A program made the translations under genes and the position numbers. 43,601 bases of DNA from Candidatus Gastranaerophilales bacterium (lineage in GTDB: Bacteria; Cyanobacteriota; Vampirovibrionia; Gastranaerophilales; Gastranaerophilaceae), in contig CALVAS010000008.1 of NCBI GenBank assembly GCA_944325585.1, positions 1 to 43,601 of the forward strand. Reading direction: 5' to 3'. Below, one piece after another: positions 26,646-33,774 of this stretch. The notes beneath the pieces are model-generated. The model was given only the letters and a program-made list of their open reading frames with translations. It made no database searches and was not told the origin of the DNA. Numbering within the stretch: position 1 is the stretch's first letter; every line of letters begins with the position of its first letter.

Positions 26646-27374
26646 TTACCACGGATAATCGTCTTTGATTTCCCAGCCGTCAGACATGATTAAGCCTGCA
26701 CATCCTGCCAAAGCTCCATTGCTACATTCTCTTAACATTATACTTCTGGTATGAGTATAAGCACTCCCGCCCCAAAGCCTGTAATTTGTATATTGATTCA
26801 TTTGTAATCTAAAAACATCTTTTCCCCAGGTATTTGGTCCTTTATATCCGTTTGTGTCAATATCAATTTCAACCTGTTGAGTATTATAACCGTTTTCTTC
26901 ATCTCCAGTTTTGCGCACCAGAGGAATTACAATTGTTCCGTCAGCCAGATGTATCTGAGTCATATTATTTCCTTGAGCACTGCCGCAAACACTGCAAAAC
27001 CCCACTACAGAGGTACATTCCATGGTAGAACCATCAATTTTTTTATATGTAATGTTTTTACATCCGTGCAATTTACTGTCACGATATACATTTAAATTTT
27101 GTAAATACGGAACCAGATAACGATTTGCCCAATTCCAGGAGTTGTCTGAGACGGATAGACTGTCATCAAAATAAATCCAATCTTTGGCTTCACCATAATT
27201 GGCTTCTGCCATTAAAATAGCATTATACAACTTGCTGTATGCAACTTTTAATTGATTTACCGCAAGATTTTTCTGATATTTTTGAATCAGTGAAGGCAGT
27301 GTCATTGCAGCAATAATCCCGATTATTCCAAGTGTTATTAAGACCTCAGCCATGGTAAATGCTTTTATTTTCAT
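26646..27374 (-). CDS. Prepilin-type N-terminal cleavage/methylation protein 1
   Basis: From the ATG at 27374 the product has 242 residues and begins M-K-I-K-A|F-T-M-A-E-V-L-I-T-L-G, a class III-type prepilin leader (Ala at -1, Phe1, Glu5). A hydrophobic helix and a globular part with several cysteines follow. GAGGG five bases upstream supports this start. The frame is open further upstream through an 11-base G tract to 27497, giving an N-terminal extension of 41 residues. Such pseudopilins are processed by a PilD-type peptidase and join type IV pilus or type II secretion fibres; which one is unknown. It lies directly downstream of mutS on the same strand. Confidence 0.82.
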   Translation of the reverse strand: MKIKAFTMAEVLITLGIIGIIAAMTLPSLIQKYQKNLAVNQLKVAYSKLYNAILMAEANYGEAKDWIYFDDSLSVSDNSWNWANRYLVPYLQNLNVYRDSKLHGCKNITYKKIDGSTMECTSVVGFCSVCGSAQGNNMTQIHLADGTIVIPLVRKTGDEENGYNTQQVEIDIDTNGYKGPNTWGKDVFRLQMNQYTNYRLWGGSAYTHTRSIMLRECSNGALAGCAGLIMSDGWEIKDDYPW

Positions 27375-27383
27375 TCTGCCCTC

Positions 27384-27411
27384 TATATTGTCCAATATAT
27401 TAGACAATATA
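27384..27411. repeat. 28-bp near-perfect palindrome just upstream of the prepilin 1 RBS
   Basis: The arms TATATTGTC (27384-27392) and GACAATATA (27403-27411) are exact inverted repeats. The centre is itself almost palindromic (AATATATT). It sits immediately upstream of the GAGGG RBS of the prepilin gene and could be an operator or an mRNA hairpin. Confidence 0.6.
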
Positions 27412-27475
27412 TCATTATTTTGGGCAAAAAGCAAGGGCGCTATATTTTCTGCTTTAAGAAGGCTGTTTTTACTTG

Positions 27476-27510
27476 CCCCCCCCCCCTTGAAATTCAATCA
27501 TAGTCTGCAT
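27476..27510 (-). repeat. G11 homopolymer with M-Q-T leader start (locus 1)
   Basis: On the minus strand ATG CAG ACT ATG ATT GAA.. starts at 27510, 25 bp after the mutS stop. It runs eight codons into eleven consecutive G (27486-27476). With G11 this leader stops two codons after the tract. With one G fewer it would be in frame with prepilin 1. GGAAGGTG (27529-27522) lies 11 bases upstream of the ATG. Confidence 0.85.
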
Positions 27511-27535
27511 TTTAGACACATTCACCTTCCATTTC

Positions 27536-30112
27536 TTAATTAAACAAATTCAACTGCGGAACCTCAACTTCGTTTCCGTCCGTCTTTTTCCTTGTTGCAA
27601 GATTGTTCGAAAAATCTTTCTGCATCTTAATCATCAAATCCTGTGAACGCTTGATAACAGCATTCGGCAATCCTGCCATTTTTGCAACCTGAATTCCGTA
27701 ACTTTTGCTTGCTCCGCCTTGAACTATTTTACGCAAAAATTCAATTTCGCCGTTCTCTTCCGCAACGGTTATTCTGAAATTCTTTATTTGCGGATATGTT
27801 TTTGTCATTACGTTCAATTCGTGATAATGGGTTGCAAAGATACATCTTGCTTTAATCTTTGTTGCTATAAATTCCGCAACTGACCAGGCAATCGCAACAC
27901 CGTCATAAGTGCTCGTTCCTCTTCCGATTTCGTCAAGCAGAATGAAACTTTTTTCTGTTGCAGAATTTAAAATATATGCGGTTTCAATCATTTCAACCAT
28001 AAATGTTGACTGCCCGAGAGTCAAATCATCAGACGCGCCCACACGTGTAAATATTTTATCAATTACGCCAAGTTTAAGATAATCCGCCGGAACCCATGAA
28101 CCTATTTGAGCAAGAAGCGCAATCAAGGCATTCTGTCTCATATATGTAGATTTACCTGCCATATTGGGACCTGTCAAAATCATAAACTGCGTTTTATCAG
28201 ACGAACTGCTCTGGAGTTCCAAATCGTTTGCAACATACTCGCCGAGCGGAAGAATTTTTTCCAGAACCGGATGTCGTCCGTTTTTAACAATAAAATCTCC
28301 GGATTCATCAATTTCGGGTTTTGAATAATTGTTTTCAACAGCAACCTGCGCAAGGGAAGAATAAACATCTGCTTCCGCCATACAATCAGCAATTTCTCTG
28401 ATTTTGGAAACGAATTCTTTTGAATATTCTCTAAAATCAGTGAAAAGTTTATACTCTAACTCGGTTGCCTTGAATCTTGCTGACAAAACATCATCTTCAT
28501 GAGTCTTAAGTTCCTGTGTAATGAACCTTTCCGCACCGGTTAAAGTTTGTTTTCTGATATATGTATCAGGTACAAGGTTGCGGTTTGCATTCGTAACTTC
28601 AATAAAGTATCCAAAAACTTTATTATAACCGACCTTTAAAGTTTTAATTCCTGTCGCTTCACGCTCTCTTTCTTCAAATTTGAGCAGCCAGTCCTCGCCG
28701 TTCAAAAGCAAATCGCGGTAATAATCAAGTTCACCGGATACACCTTCTTTAATTATTCCGCCTTCTTTAATCACCATAGGTGCATCGTCTTTTATCGTAC
28801 GATCAATAAGTTCGGTGAAATTTTTTATTTCTTCTTCGTATTCAATTATATTTTTAAACGGATTGTTTTCTAAGGCTGTAGATACTTCTATAAGTTCCGG
28901 CAGCATTTGAAGAGAAGCCTTGAGACTCAAAAAATCCTTCGGGTTTGCCGAATTGTTGCTTAATCTTGTTGATAATCTTTGAATATCATAAATTTTTTCA
29001 AGAAGTTCTATCAATGAAATTCTGACTGATGATTCAGAAACGAGTTCAGAAATTGCATCCTGACGTTTCATGATATCTTTAACCTGCTTGAGCGGCTGAC
29101 AAATCCAGTTTCTTAAAAGTCTTGCGCCCATGTTTGTTTTGGTCTGATCAATTGCCCATAATAAAGAACCGTATTTGTTTTTTTCGCGCATGGTTTCGAC
29201 AAGTTCAAGATTTTTTCTTGTGCTTGCATCCAAAATCATAAATTCCGAAAGTTCATACGTTTCAATCCGCTCAATTTTCGGAACATTTTCTTTCATGCTT
29301 TCCCAGATATATGCAAACAAAGCTCCTGCGGCTCTAAATCCGATTTTATATTTGTCATAGCCGTATGCAGCAAGTGCCGCAGGAGAGAAAATCGCCTTCA
29401 AATTTGCATCTGTCATGGAAAATTCAAATACGTTTGCAGGAATTTTTGAACAGTTGTAAGTGTTTACAATTCCTTCCGGCAAATCGACTTTTTCTTCCGG
29501 AACAATCTGAAAAGGTTTGATTTCTCCTCTGATAGCCGGCGCAACAATTTCTGCAGGCTGAAGTCTTGCAAGCTCTGACATCAAAAGATTTAATGGTGCC
29601 TGAGTAACTTTAAATTCGCCGGTTGAAATGTCCGAATAGGCAAAACCATATATATCAGACTTTTCATCCTTAAACATTGCGGCTATATAGTTGTTTTTAT
29701 TTTGTTTAAGAAAATCGCTCTCTGTCAGAGTTCCTGACGTAATTATACGGGTAACCCCGCGTTTGACAAGACCTTTTGCAAACTTGGGATCTTCCAGCTG
29801 ATCGCACATGGCAACCTTTATATTTTTTTGAACGAGTTTTTCAAGATATCCGGTAACGGCTTTTACAGGAATACCCGCGAGCGGTACACGCCCGTAAACA
29901 GGTCCCGCATCACGCCCTGTAAGCGTAAGTTCCAATTCTTTTGACATAAGAACAGCGTCTTCAAAAAACGTTTCATAAAAATCTCCGAGTCTGTAAAGGA
30001 GTACAGCATCAGGATTTTGACGTTTTATTTGCATATACTGCTGCATAACAGGCGTCAGCTCTTCTATTTTAACATCCCATGAATTTATTTGATTGATTTC
30101 TGATTTTGACAT
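27536..30112 (-). CDS. mutS: DNA mismatch repair protein MutS
   Basis: This 858-residue protein is full length. It has the mismatch-wedge G-D-F-Y-E (Phe45-x-Glu47), the connector, lever and clamp regions, and the ATPase with Walker A T-G-P-N-M-A-G-K-S-T (647-656), Walker B D-E-I-G-R-G (727-732), T-S-T-Y-D-G and T-H-Y-H-E-L. It recognises mispairs and small loops and recruits MutL. No clear SD precedes the ATG; a -10-like box lies so close that the transcript may have almost no leader. It is divergent from the gene at 30152, with 39 bp between the starts. The downstream gene is the prepilin with a G tract. Confidence 0.97.
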   Translation of the reverse strand: MSKSEINQINSWDVKIEELTPVMQQYMQIKRQNPDAVLLYRLGDFYETFFEDAVLMSKELELTLTGRDAGPVYGRVPLAGIPVKAVTGYLEKLVQKNIKVAMCDQLEDPKFAKGLVKRGVTRIITSGTLTESDFLKQNKNNYIAAMFKDEKSDIYGFAYSDISTGEFKVTQAPLNLLMSELARLQPAEIVAPAIRGEIKPFQIVPEEKVDLPEGIVNTYNCSKIPANVFEFSMTDANLKAIFSPAALAAYGYDKYKIGFRAAGALFAYIWESMKENVPKIERIETYELSEFMILDASTRKNLELVETMREKNKYGSLLWAIDQTKTNMGARLLRNWICQPLKQVKDIMKRQDAISELVSESSVRISLIELLEKIYDIQRLSTRLSNNSANPKDFLSLKASLQMLPELIEVSTALENNPFKNIIEYEEEIKNFTELIDRTIKDDAPMVIKEGGIIKEGVSGELDYYRDLLLNGEDWLLKFEEREREATGIKTLKVGYNKVFGYFIEVTNANRNLVPDTYIRKQTLTGAERFITQELKTHEDDVLSARFKATELEYKLFTDFREYSKEFVSKIREIADCMAEADVYSSLAQVAVENNYSKPEIDESGDFIVKNGRHPVLEKILPLGEYVANDLELQSSSSDKTQFMILTGPNMAGKSTYMRQNALIALLAQIGSWVPADYLKLGVIDKIFTRVGASDDLTLGQSTFMVEMIETAYILNSATEKSFILLDEIGRGTSTYDGVAIAWSVAEFIATKIKARCIFATHYHELNVMTKTYPQIKNFRITVAEENGEIEFLRKIVQGGASKSYGIQVAKMAGLPNAVIKRSQDLMIKMQKDFSNNLATRKKTDGNEVEVPQLNLFN

Positions 30113-30115
30113 AGC

Positions 30116-30130
30116 TATAATTGAATTATA
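30116..30130. promoter_or_regulatory. Palindromic divergent promoter core between mutS and the unknown + strand gene
   Basis: TATAATT-G-AATTATA is a perfect inverted repeat with a single central base, giving a TATAAT box on each strand. For the + strand gene it is about 30 bp before the ATG. For mutS the predicted start of transcription falls within a few bases of its ATG. Confidence 0.45.
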
Positions 30131-30151
30131 ACATGAATTAAGGAAAATGAC

Positions 30152-30751
30152 ATGGGATGCTTAAAAAATATTTGCATGGCAATTTTACTGGCTCTTGCAT
30201 TTATAGGTTTTATCTCGATTGGCGGCGGAAGAATAGCAAAAAATATACTTTACAATTTTTTAAATCCGCCGCAAAATGAACTTGTTAAGCGTGCAGAAAA
30301 AGTCGGTGATTTTTCAAAAATTAACGAAGAATTTGAACTTGAAAGAGCTGCAGGTCTGATGGGATATAACGGAGTTGTTGCGGAACACAGAGCATCCGGT
30401 CAAAAACTTATTGTGGTTGACACAAACAACAAACCGATTTTAACAAAAGAAGATATTCAATCAGATAAAATAGCAGAAAAACTTAAAAATCTTACGCAAA
30501 AAGTAAAATATCAGGCTTTTCAGGTTGAAGATTTGAAAATAACAAAACACGGAACCCTTAACTCATATGGCAAAGATGTTCCGTATGTAAAGTTTGAAGC
30601 TAAAGCTAAAAAACTTCCGATTGGTGAAGTTGCGGGAATAATTTCCGTTGCCGAAACCAAAAACGGAGAACAGCGTCTTCTTGTTTCGGCAAACGAAAAG
30701 AGAAAATATTCCCAGCTGATTTCTGATGAATTTTTTAAAGCTGTAAAATAA
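30152..30751 (+). CDS. Unknown protein with N-terminal membrane anchor
   Basis: This 199-residue protein is not recognised. One hydrophobic segment (about residues 8-27) is followed by a soluble domain of about 170 residues rich in Lys and Glu, with beta-type segments (Q-K-L-I-V-V-D-T; V-P-Y-V-K-F-E-A). No cysteines occur outside the N-terminus, and no lipobox or catalytic motif is seen. The topology suggests an anchored extracytoplasmic domain. The RBS AAGGA precedes the ATG. The stop is four bases from that of the convergent prepilin 2 gene. Confidence 0.75.
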   Translation: MGCLKNICMAILLALAFIGFISIGGGRIAKNILYNFLNPPQNELVKRAEKVGDFSKINEEFELERAAGLMGYNGVVAEHRASGQKLIVVDTNNKPILTKEDIQSDKIAEKLKNLTQKVKYQAFQVEDLKITKHGTLNSYGKDVPYVKFEAKAKKLPIGEVAGIISVAETKNGEQRLLVSANEKRKYSQLISDEFFKAVK

Positions 30752-30755
30752 AAAA

Positions 30756-31655
30756 CTATTTTGGTAAATTTTCCCAATAGCGTTTGCTGTTATCATCGGG
30801 ATTAATATCATTAAAAGCATACCATGCACACCCCATACCATTACCTTTTTGTTTGGATTTTATAGAACATGGTTGTCCAGACTGTGCGATATGAGCAGGA
30901 CTATCACTCCAGTTCTCTTCCAACTCCTCATCAGTGTATAATTTAGTCATCTTAGCTGGCTCAAAAACACCCAGTTTATTAACTCTAAATACAAAAATAT
31001 CATGACCTAATTTGTTTGGTTTTGCTCCTGCTCCATTAATATCAACAGTAAGAGCAATTATACCGCCGTTAACTTTAACTTGTGCGCAAGTACCATCTGA
31101 CAACATGTACAAAGGTTCGGTATCTCCCCAATCTATATAAGCATCAGCCGTATTATTATAATTTCGAACAGGAGCTTCATATTTACATTCCCCAATAATT
31201 TTGAGTTTTTTATAATATAAATCGTAAAATTCTTTAGCTCTGGCATAAATATTCTTTTCTGAATCATAAACATTAAACTCATTAAATAAATTATCAACCC
31301 CAGTTTCATATTTTATTAGTTCTAACACTTCAGAATGTCTTGAATAGGCTTTTTTAAATGCCGTCTCAAGTTGTTTATAACGCCAATTGCTGATTAAAGA
31401 AGGCAATGTCATGGCCGCTACTATCCCGATTACTCCTAAAGTTATCAGAACTTCTGCTAAAGTAAAGGCACACTTTTCGTCATTCTGAGCAAAGCAAAGA
31501 ATCTTCTGCTCATTCTTTTTTGAGATCAGTCGAGCTCCGCTCAATAGATGACAGGGTAAAATATGTTTTTTAAACCTCAATAATTCTAATGTAAATCCTA
31601 AAAATTTTCCTCTGAGGAGCTTATTCTCGGGTGCCCCCCCCCCCCCGTTTTTCAA
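30756..31655 (-). CDS. Prepilin-type N-terminal cleavage/methylation protein 2 (start behind a G tract)
   Basis: This is an open frame of 299 codons. The prepilin motif C-A|F-T-L-A-E-V-L-I-T-L-G and a hydrophobic helix begin about 66 residues in. A globular domain with W-G-D-T, L-S-D-G-T-C-A and G-H-D-I-F-V-F-R-V-N-K-L-G follows, the last block typical of this pseudopilin type. No start codon with an RBS lies near the motif. The frame opens at a TTG (31655) without RBS just before 13 G. The good start (ATG 31668 with AAGGAG) is out of frame by one G. The gene is therefore either switched off at this tract length, expressed by slippage, or affected by a sequencing error in the homopolymer. Confidence 0.72.
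   Translation of the reverse strand: MKNGGGGAPENKLLRGKFLGFTLELLRFKKHILPCHLLSGARLISKKNEQKILCFAQNDEKCAFTLAEVLITLGVIGIVAAMTLPSLISNWRYKQLETAFKKAYSRHSEVLELIKYETGVDNLFNEFNVYDSEKNIYARAKEFYDLYYKKLKIIGECKYEAPVRNYNNTADAYIDWGDTEPLYMLSDGTCAQVKVNGGIIALTVDINGAGAKPNKLGHDIFVFRVNKLGVFEPAKMTKLYTDEELEENWSDSPAHIAQSGQPCSIKSKQKGNGMGCAWYAFNDINPDDNSKRYWENLPK
31478..31556. repeat. Short dispersed-type palindromic repeat inside the prepilin 2 leader
   Basis: The ends CGTCATTCTGAGC and GCTCAATAGATGACAG are imperfect inverted repeats. The left end resembles a short repeat seen in many bacterial genomes whose translation gives F-A-Q-N-D, and the minus-strand reading here is exactly C-F-A-Q-N-D-E. It lies between the G tract and the prepilin motif, keeping the frame open. 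Confidence 0.45.
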
Positions 31656-31668
31656 GTATAGTCTGCAT
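31634..31668 (-). repeat. G13 homopolymer with M-Q-T leader start (locus 2)
   Basis: On the minus strand ATG CAG ACT ATA CTT GAA AAA C starts at 31668 and enters thirteen G (31646-31634). AAGGAG lies seven bases before the ATG. With G13 the leader ends four codons past the tract (G-T-R-E-stop). With twelve G it runs in frame into prepilin 2. Confidence 0.88.
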
Positions 31669-31704
31669 TTCCAGCTCCTTTTCTTTTTCTATATTTACTT
31701 TTTT

Positions 31705-31733
31705 ATTATACATTATTTTTTGTAGAATGAAAA
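31705..31733 (-). promoter_or_regulatory. Predicted promoter of the prepilin 2 leader
   Basis: On the minus strand TTTTCA (31733-31728), a 17-bp spacer and TATAAT (31710-31705) lie about 40 bp before the ATG at 31668. With the RicT terminator just upstream, this makes an independent transcription unit that starts before the G tract. Confidence 0.5.
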
Positions 31734-31770
31734 GTACTTTTATTATTTTAAATAAATAATATTTGAAAAT

Positions 31771-31800
31771 AAAGTCAGGAAATATAAAATGTTTTCCTGA
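31771..31800 (-). terminator. Intrinsic terminator after the RicT-like gene
   Basis: TCAGGAAA (31800-31793 on the minus strand) pairs with TTTCCTGA (31782-31775) around a 10-base loop. It is followed by CTTTATTTTC and lies 19 bases after the RicT-like stop codon. Confidence 0.65.
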
Positions 31801-31818
31801 TTTCAAAAATTTTAATAA

Positions 31819-32745
31819 TTACACATTACCGGTCGAGCTGTTTTTGTCATCTTCAAGCTGGCGAATGTCAATATTTGCATCAGCTTCGTCCGAATATGCA
31901 GTCATAACGGGGATATCGATATCCACATTGACATCTGCGTCAACCATTTCAATATCACCTTTCGGAAACTCTTTTACTTTTCCGTCTTCCATCTTAACGG
32001 CAACTTTTCCGCTCAAAAACTGCAGGTAACAAACTTTTCCGAGGCCTTCCGAGGTCATAACGGAAGAGCCGACAGGCGGCATACCCTTTGCCGCATCAAT
32101 ATAGTTTGAATATTCGTACGTCAGGCAGCAGAGCAGCCGTCCGCATGTTCCTGAAATTTTCCCCGGCGCAATCGGCATCCCCTGATCTTTTGCAAGTTTT
32201 ACGTTGATTGTTGCGAATTTTCTTAAAAAACTTGAACAGCAGAAAGGTCTTCCGCAAATACCTGTTCCTTCAAGAATAGAAGTTTCGTCCCGCACGCCGA
32301 TATGACGCAAATCAATACGAACACGCGTAAACGTTTGCGTCAAATCTTTCAGAAGCGCGCGAAAATCAACACGCTCCGGCGCTGTATAATAAAACGTTAT
32401 TTTTCTTCTGTCAAAGGTTATACGGCACTGCACAAGATTCATTACAAGTTTGTGCTGCTGCACAAGCGCCTGACATTTGAAAAATGCCGTAACTTCTTCT
32501 TTTTTTATATCTTCTAAAGTTTGCAGGTCTCTTTGAGTTAGAGTTCTGATAACAGTTAAAGGTTCGGGTTTATTTTTGCTTTTTTCCCACAACTTTGAAA
32601 TTCTTGAATTTACAAGAAATGCTTTTAGGGCTTCCTCGCCTTTATCGGTTCTAACCAGAACCATTTGTCCGTCCTCAAGATGAATGTTATCCGGAACTTC
32701 CAGCGGGTAAAATGTGTTTTTTATATAATTTACGGCATATTTCAT
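31819..32745 (-). CDS. RicT/YaaT-like PSP1 domain protein
   Basis: This 308-residue protein contains the PSP1 C-terminal domain with its cysteine signature: G-I-C-G-R-P-F-C-C (about residues 163-171) and G-T-C-G-R-L-L-C-C-L-T-Y-E (about 200-212). In Bacillus RicT these cysteines bind an iron-sulfur cluster, and the protein acts with RicA and RicF and RNase Y in mRNA maturation. No RicA or RicF is encoded here. The acidic C-terminus (D-A-D-V-N-V-D-I-D) is an added tail. The start overlaps the gpsA stop by one base, so the two are cotranscribed. Confidence 0.9.
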   Translation of the reverse strand: MKYAVNYIKNTFYPLEVPDNIHLEDGQMVLVRTDKGEEALKAFLVNSRISKLWEKSKNKPEPLTVIRTLTQRDLQTLEDIKKEEVTAFFKCQALVQQHKLVMNLVQCRITFDRRKITFYYTAPERVDFRALLKDLTQTFTRVRIDLRHIGVRDETSILEGTGICGRPFCCSSFLRKFATINVKLAKDQGMPIAPGKISGTCGRLLCCLTYEYSNYIDAAKGMPPVGSSVMTSEGLGKVCYLQFLSGKVAVKMEDGKVKEFPKGDIEMVDADVNVDIDIPVMTAYSDEADANIDIRQLEDDKNSSTGNV

Positions 32746-33746
32746 TATACGTATCTTTCTTCTTCTTTCAACCTTCTGTTCATTAATTTTTCAAGTAAAG
32801 CCTGCGGTGTAATATCAGTATAAACAGCTTCATAAATCGCTGATGATACAGGAACTTCAATATCCAGTTTTTTGGCAAGTTCGCAAATAGCTTTTGATGT
32901 TTTAACGCCTTCTGCAACAGAGCCCAATTCTGCTAATATATCATCAATTTTTTTACCTTTTGCAAGCATTGAGCCGACTGTGTAATTTCTGGACATCGGG
33001 CTTGAGCAGGTCGCAATCAAATCTCCCATGCCTGAAAGTCCGTATAACGTAGACGGATTTGCGCCGAGTTGAATACTTACACGAACGATTTCAGCCATCC
33101 CTCTTGTCAAAAGAGTTCCTGTACAGTTGTCGCCAAGCCCCATTGTTTTTGCAAAACCTGAAGCGATTGCAATTACGTTTTTCAAACTTCCGCCAAGCTC
33201 AACACCGATTACATCAGTATTTGTATATAATCTGAATCTTGAGGGAACATTACATGCTTCCTGAACGAATTTTGCAACTGTAATATCTTCCGATGCAACC
33301 GATGCCGCTGTAGGAAGCCCCGCAAGAACTTCTTTGGCAAGTGTCGGCCCTGAAAGTATAGCAAGTTTCTGCTCCGGTAAAACGTCTTTTATAACTTCCG
33401 ACATTCTCATCAAAGACGGCAGTTCAATACCTTTTGAGGCGTTTACAAGAATTTGTTCGGGTTTTATTCCTGCTTTTTTAAGATTTTCACAAACATCACG
33501 GGTTCCGGAAGTCGCAACAACATTCAAAATAATTTGTGCATCTTTAATTGCTTCTTCTAAATTTGAAGTGATTTCAACTTTATCTTTTAATTGAACTTCC
33601 AGAGGTTTTGAAGTGTGTTTATTTTGGATTAAATCTTCAGACAAATCCTGCGCGCGCCCCCAGACCGTAACTTTTTCAAAATTATCGGTCAAAAGCCACG
33701 CAAGTGTAAGCCCCCAACATCCCGCTCCGATTACTGTTAATTTCAT
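32745..33746 (-). CDS. gpsA: Glycerol-3-phosphate dehydrogenase [NAD(P)+]
   Basis: This 333-residue enzyme has the Rossmann loop G-A-G-C-W-G at residues 7-12, L-S-G-P-T-L-A-K-E-V, the catalytic lysine in G-G-S-L-K-N-V-I-A-I-A-S-G and the substrate-binding stretch L-L-T-R-G-M-A-E. L-S-G-M-G-D-L-I-A-T-C-S-S-P-x-S-R-N follows. It makes sn-glycerol-3-phosphate from DHAP for phospholipid synthesis. It overlaps the RicT-like gene by one base and follows murQ by 28 bp. Confidence 0.95.
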   Translation of the reverse strand: MKLTVIGAGCWGLTLAWLLTDNFEKVTVWGRAQDLSEDLIQNKHTSKPLEVQLKDKVEITSNLEEAIKDAQIILNVVATSGTRDVCENLKKAGIKPEQILVNASKGIELPSLMRMSEVIKDVLPEQKLAILSGPTLAKEVLAGLPTAASVASEDITVAKFVQEACNVPSRFRLYTNTDVIGVELGGSLKNVIAIASGFAKTMGLGDNCTGTLLTRGMAEIVRVSIQLGANPSTLYGLSGMGDLIATCSSPMSRNYTVGSMLAKGKKIDDILAELGSVAEGVKTSKAICELAKKLDIEVPVSSAIYEAVYTDITPQALLEKLMNRRLKEEERYV

Positions 33747-33774
33747 AAATTTTTATCCTCTTTTCTGTTCAATT

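Noticed and set aside
27352-27543. Plus-strand open frame over the prepilin 1 leader, with a proline run from the C tract
   Set aside because: It has no RBS, consists of the reverse complement of the leader and G tract, and ends at random.
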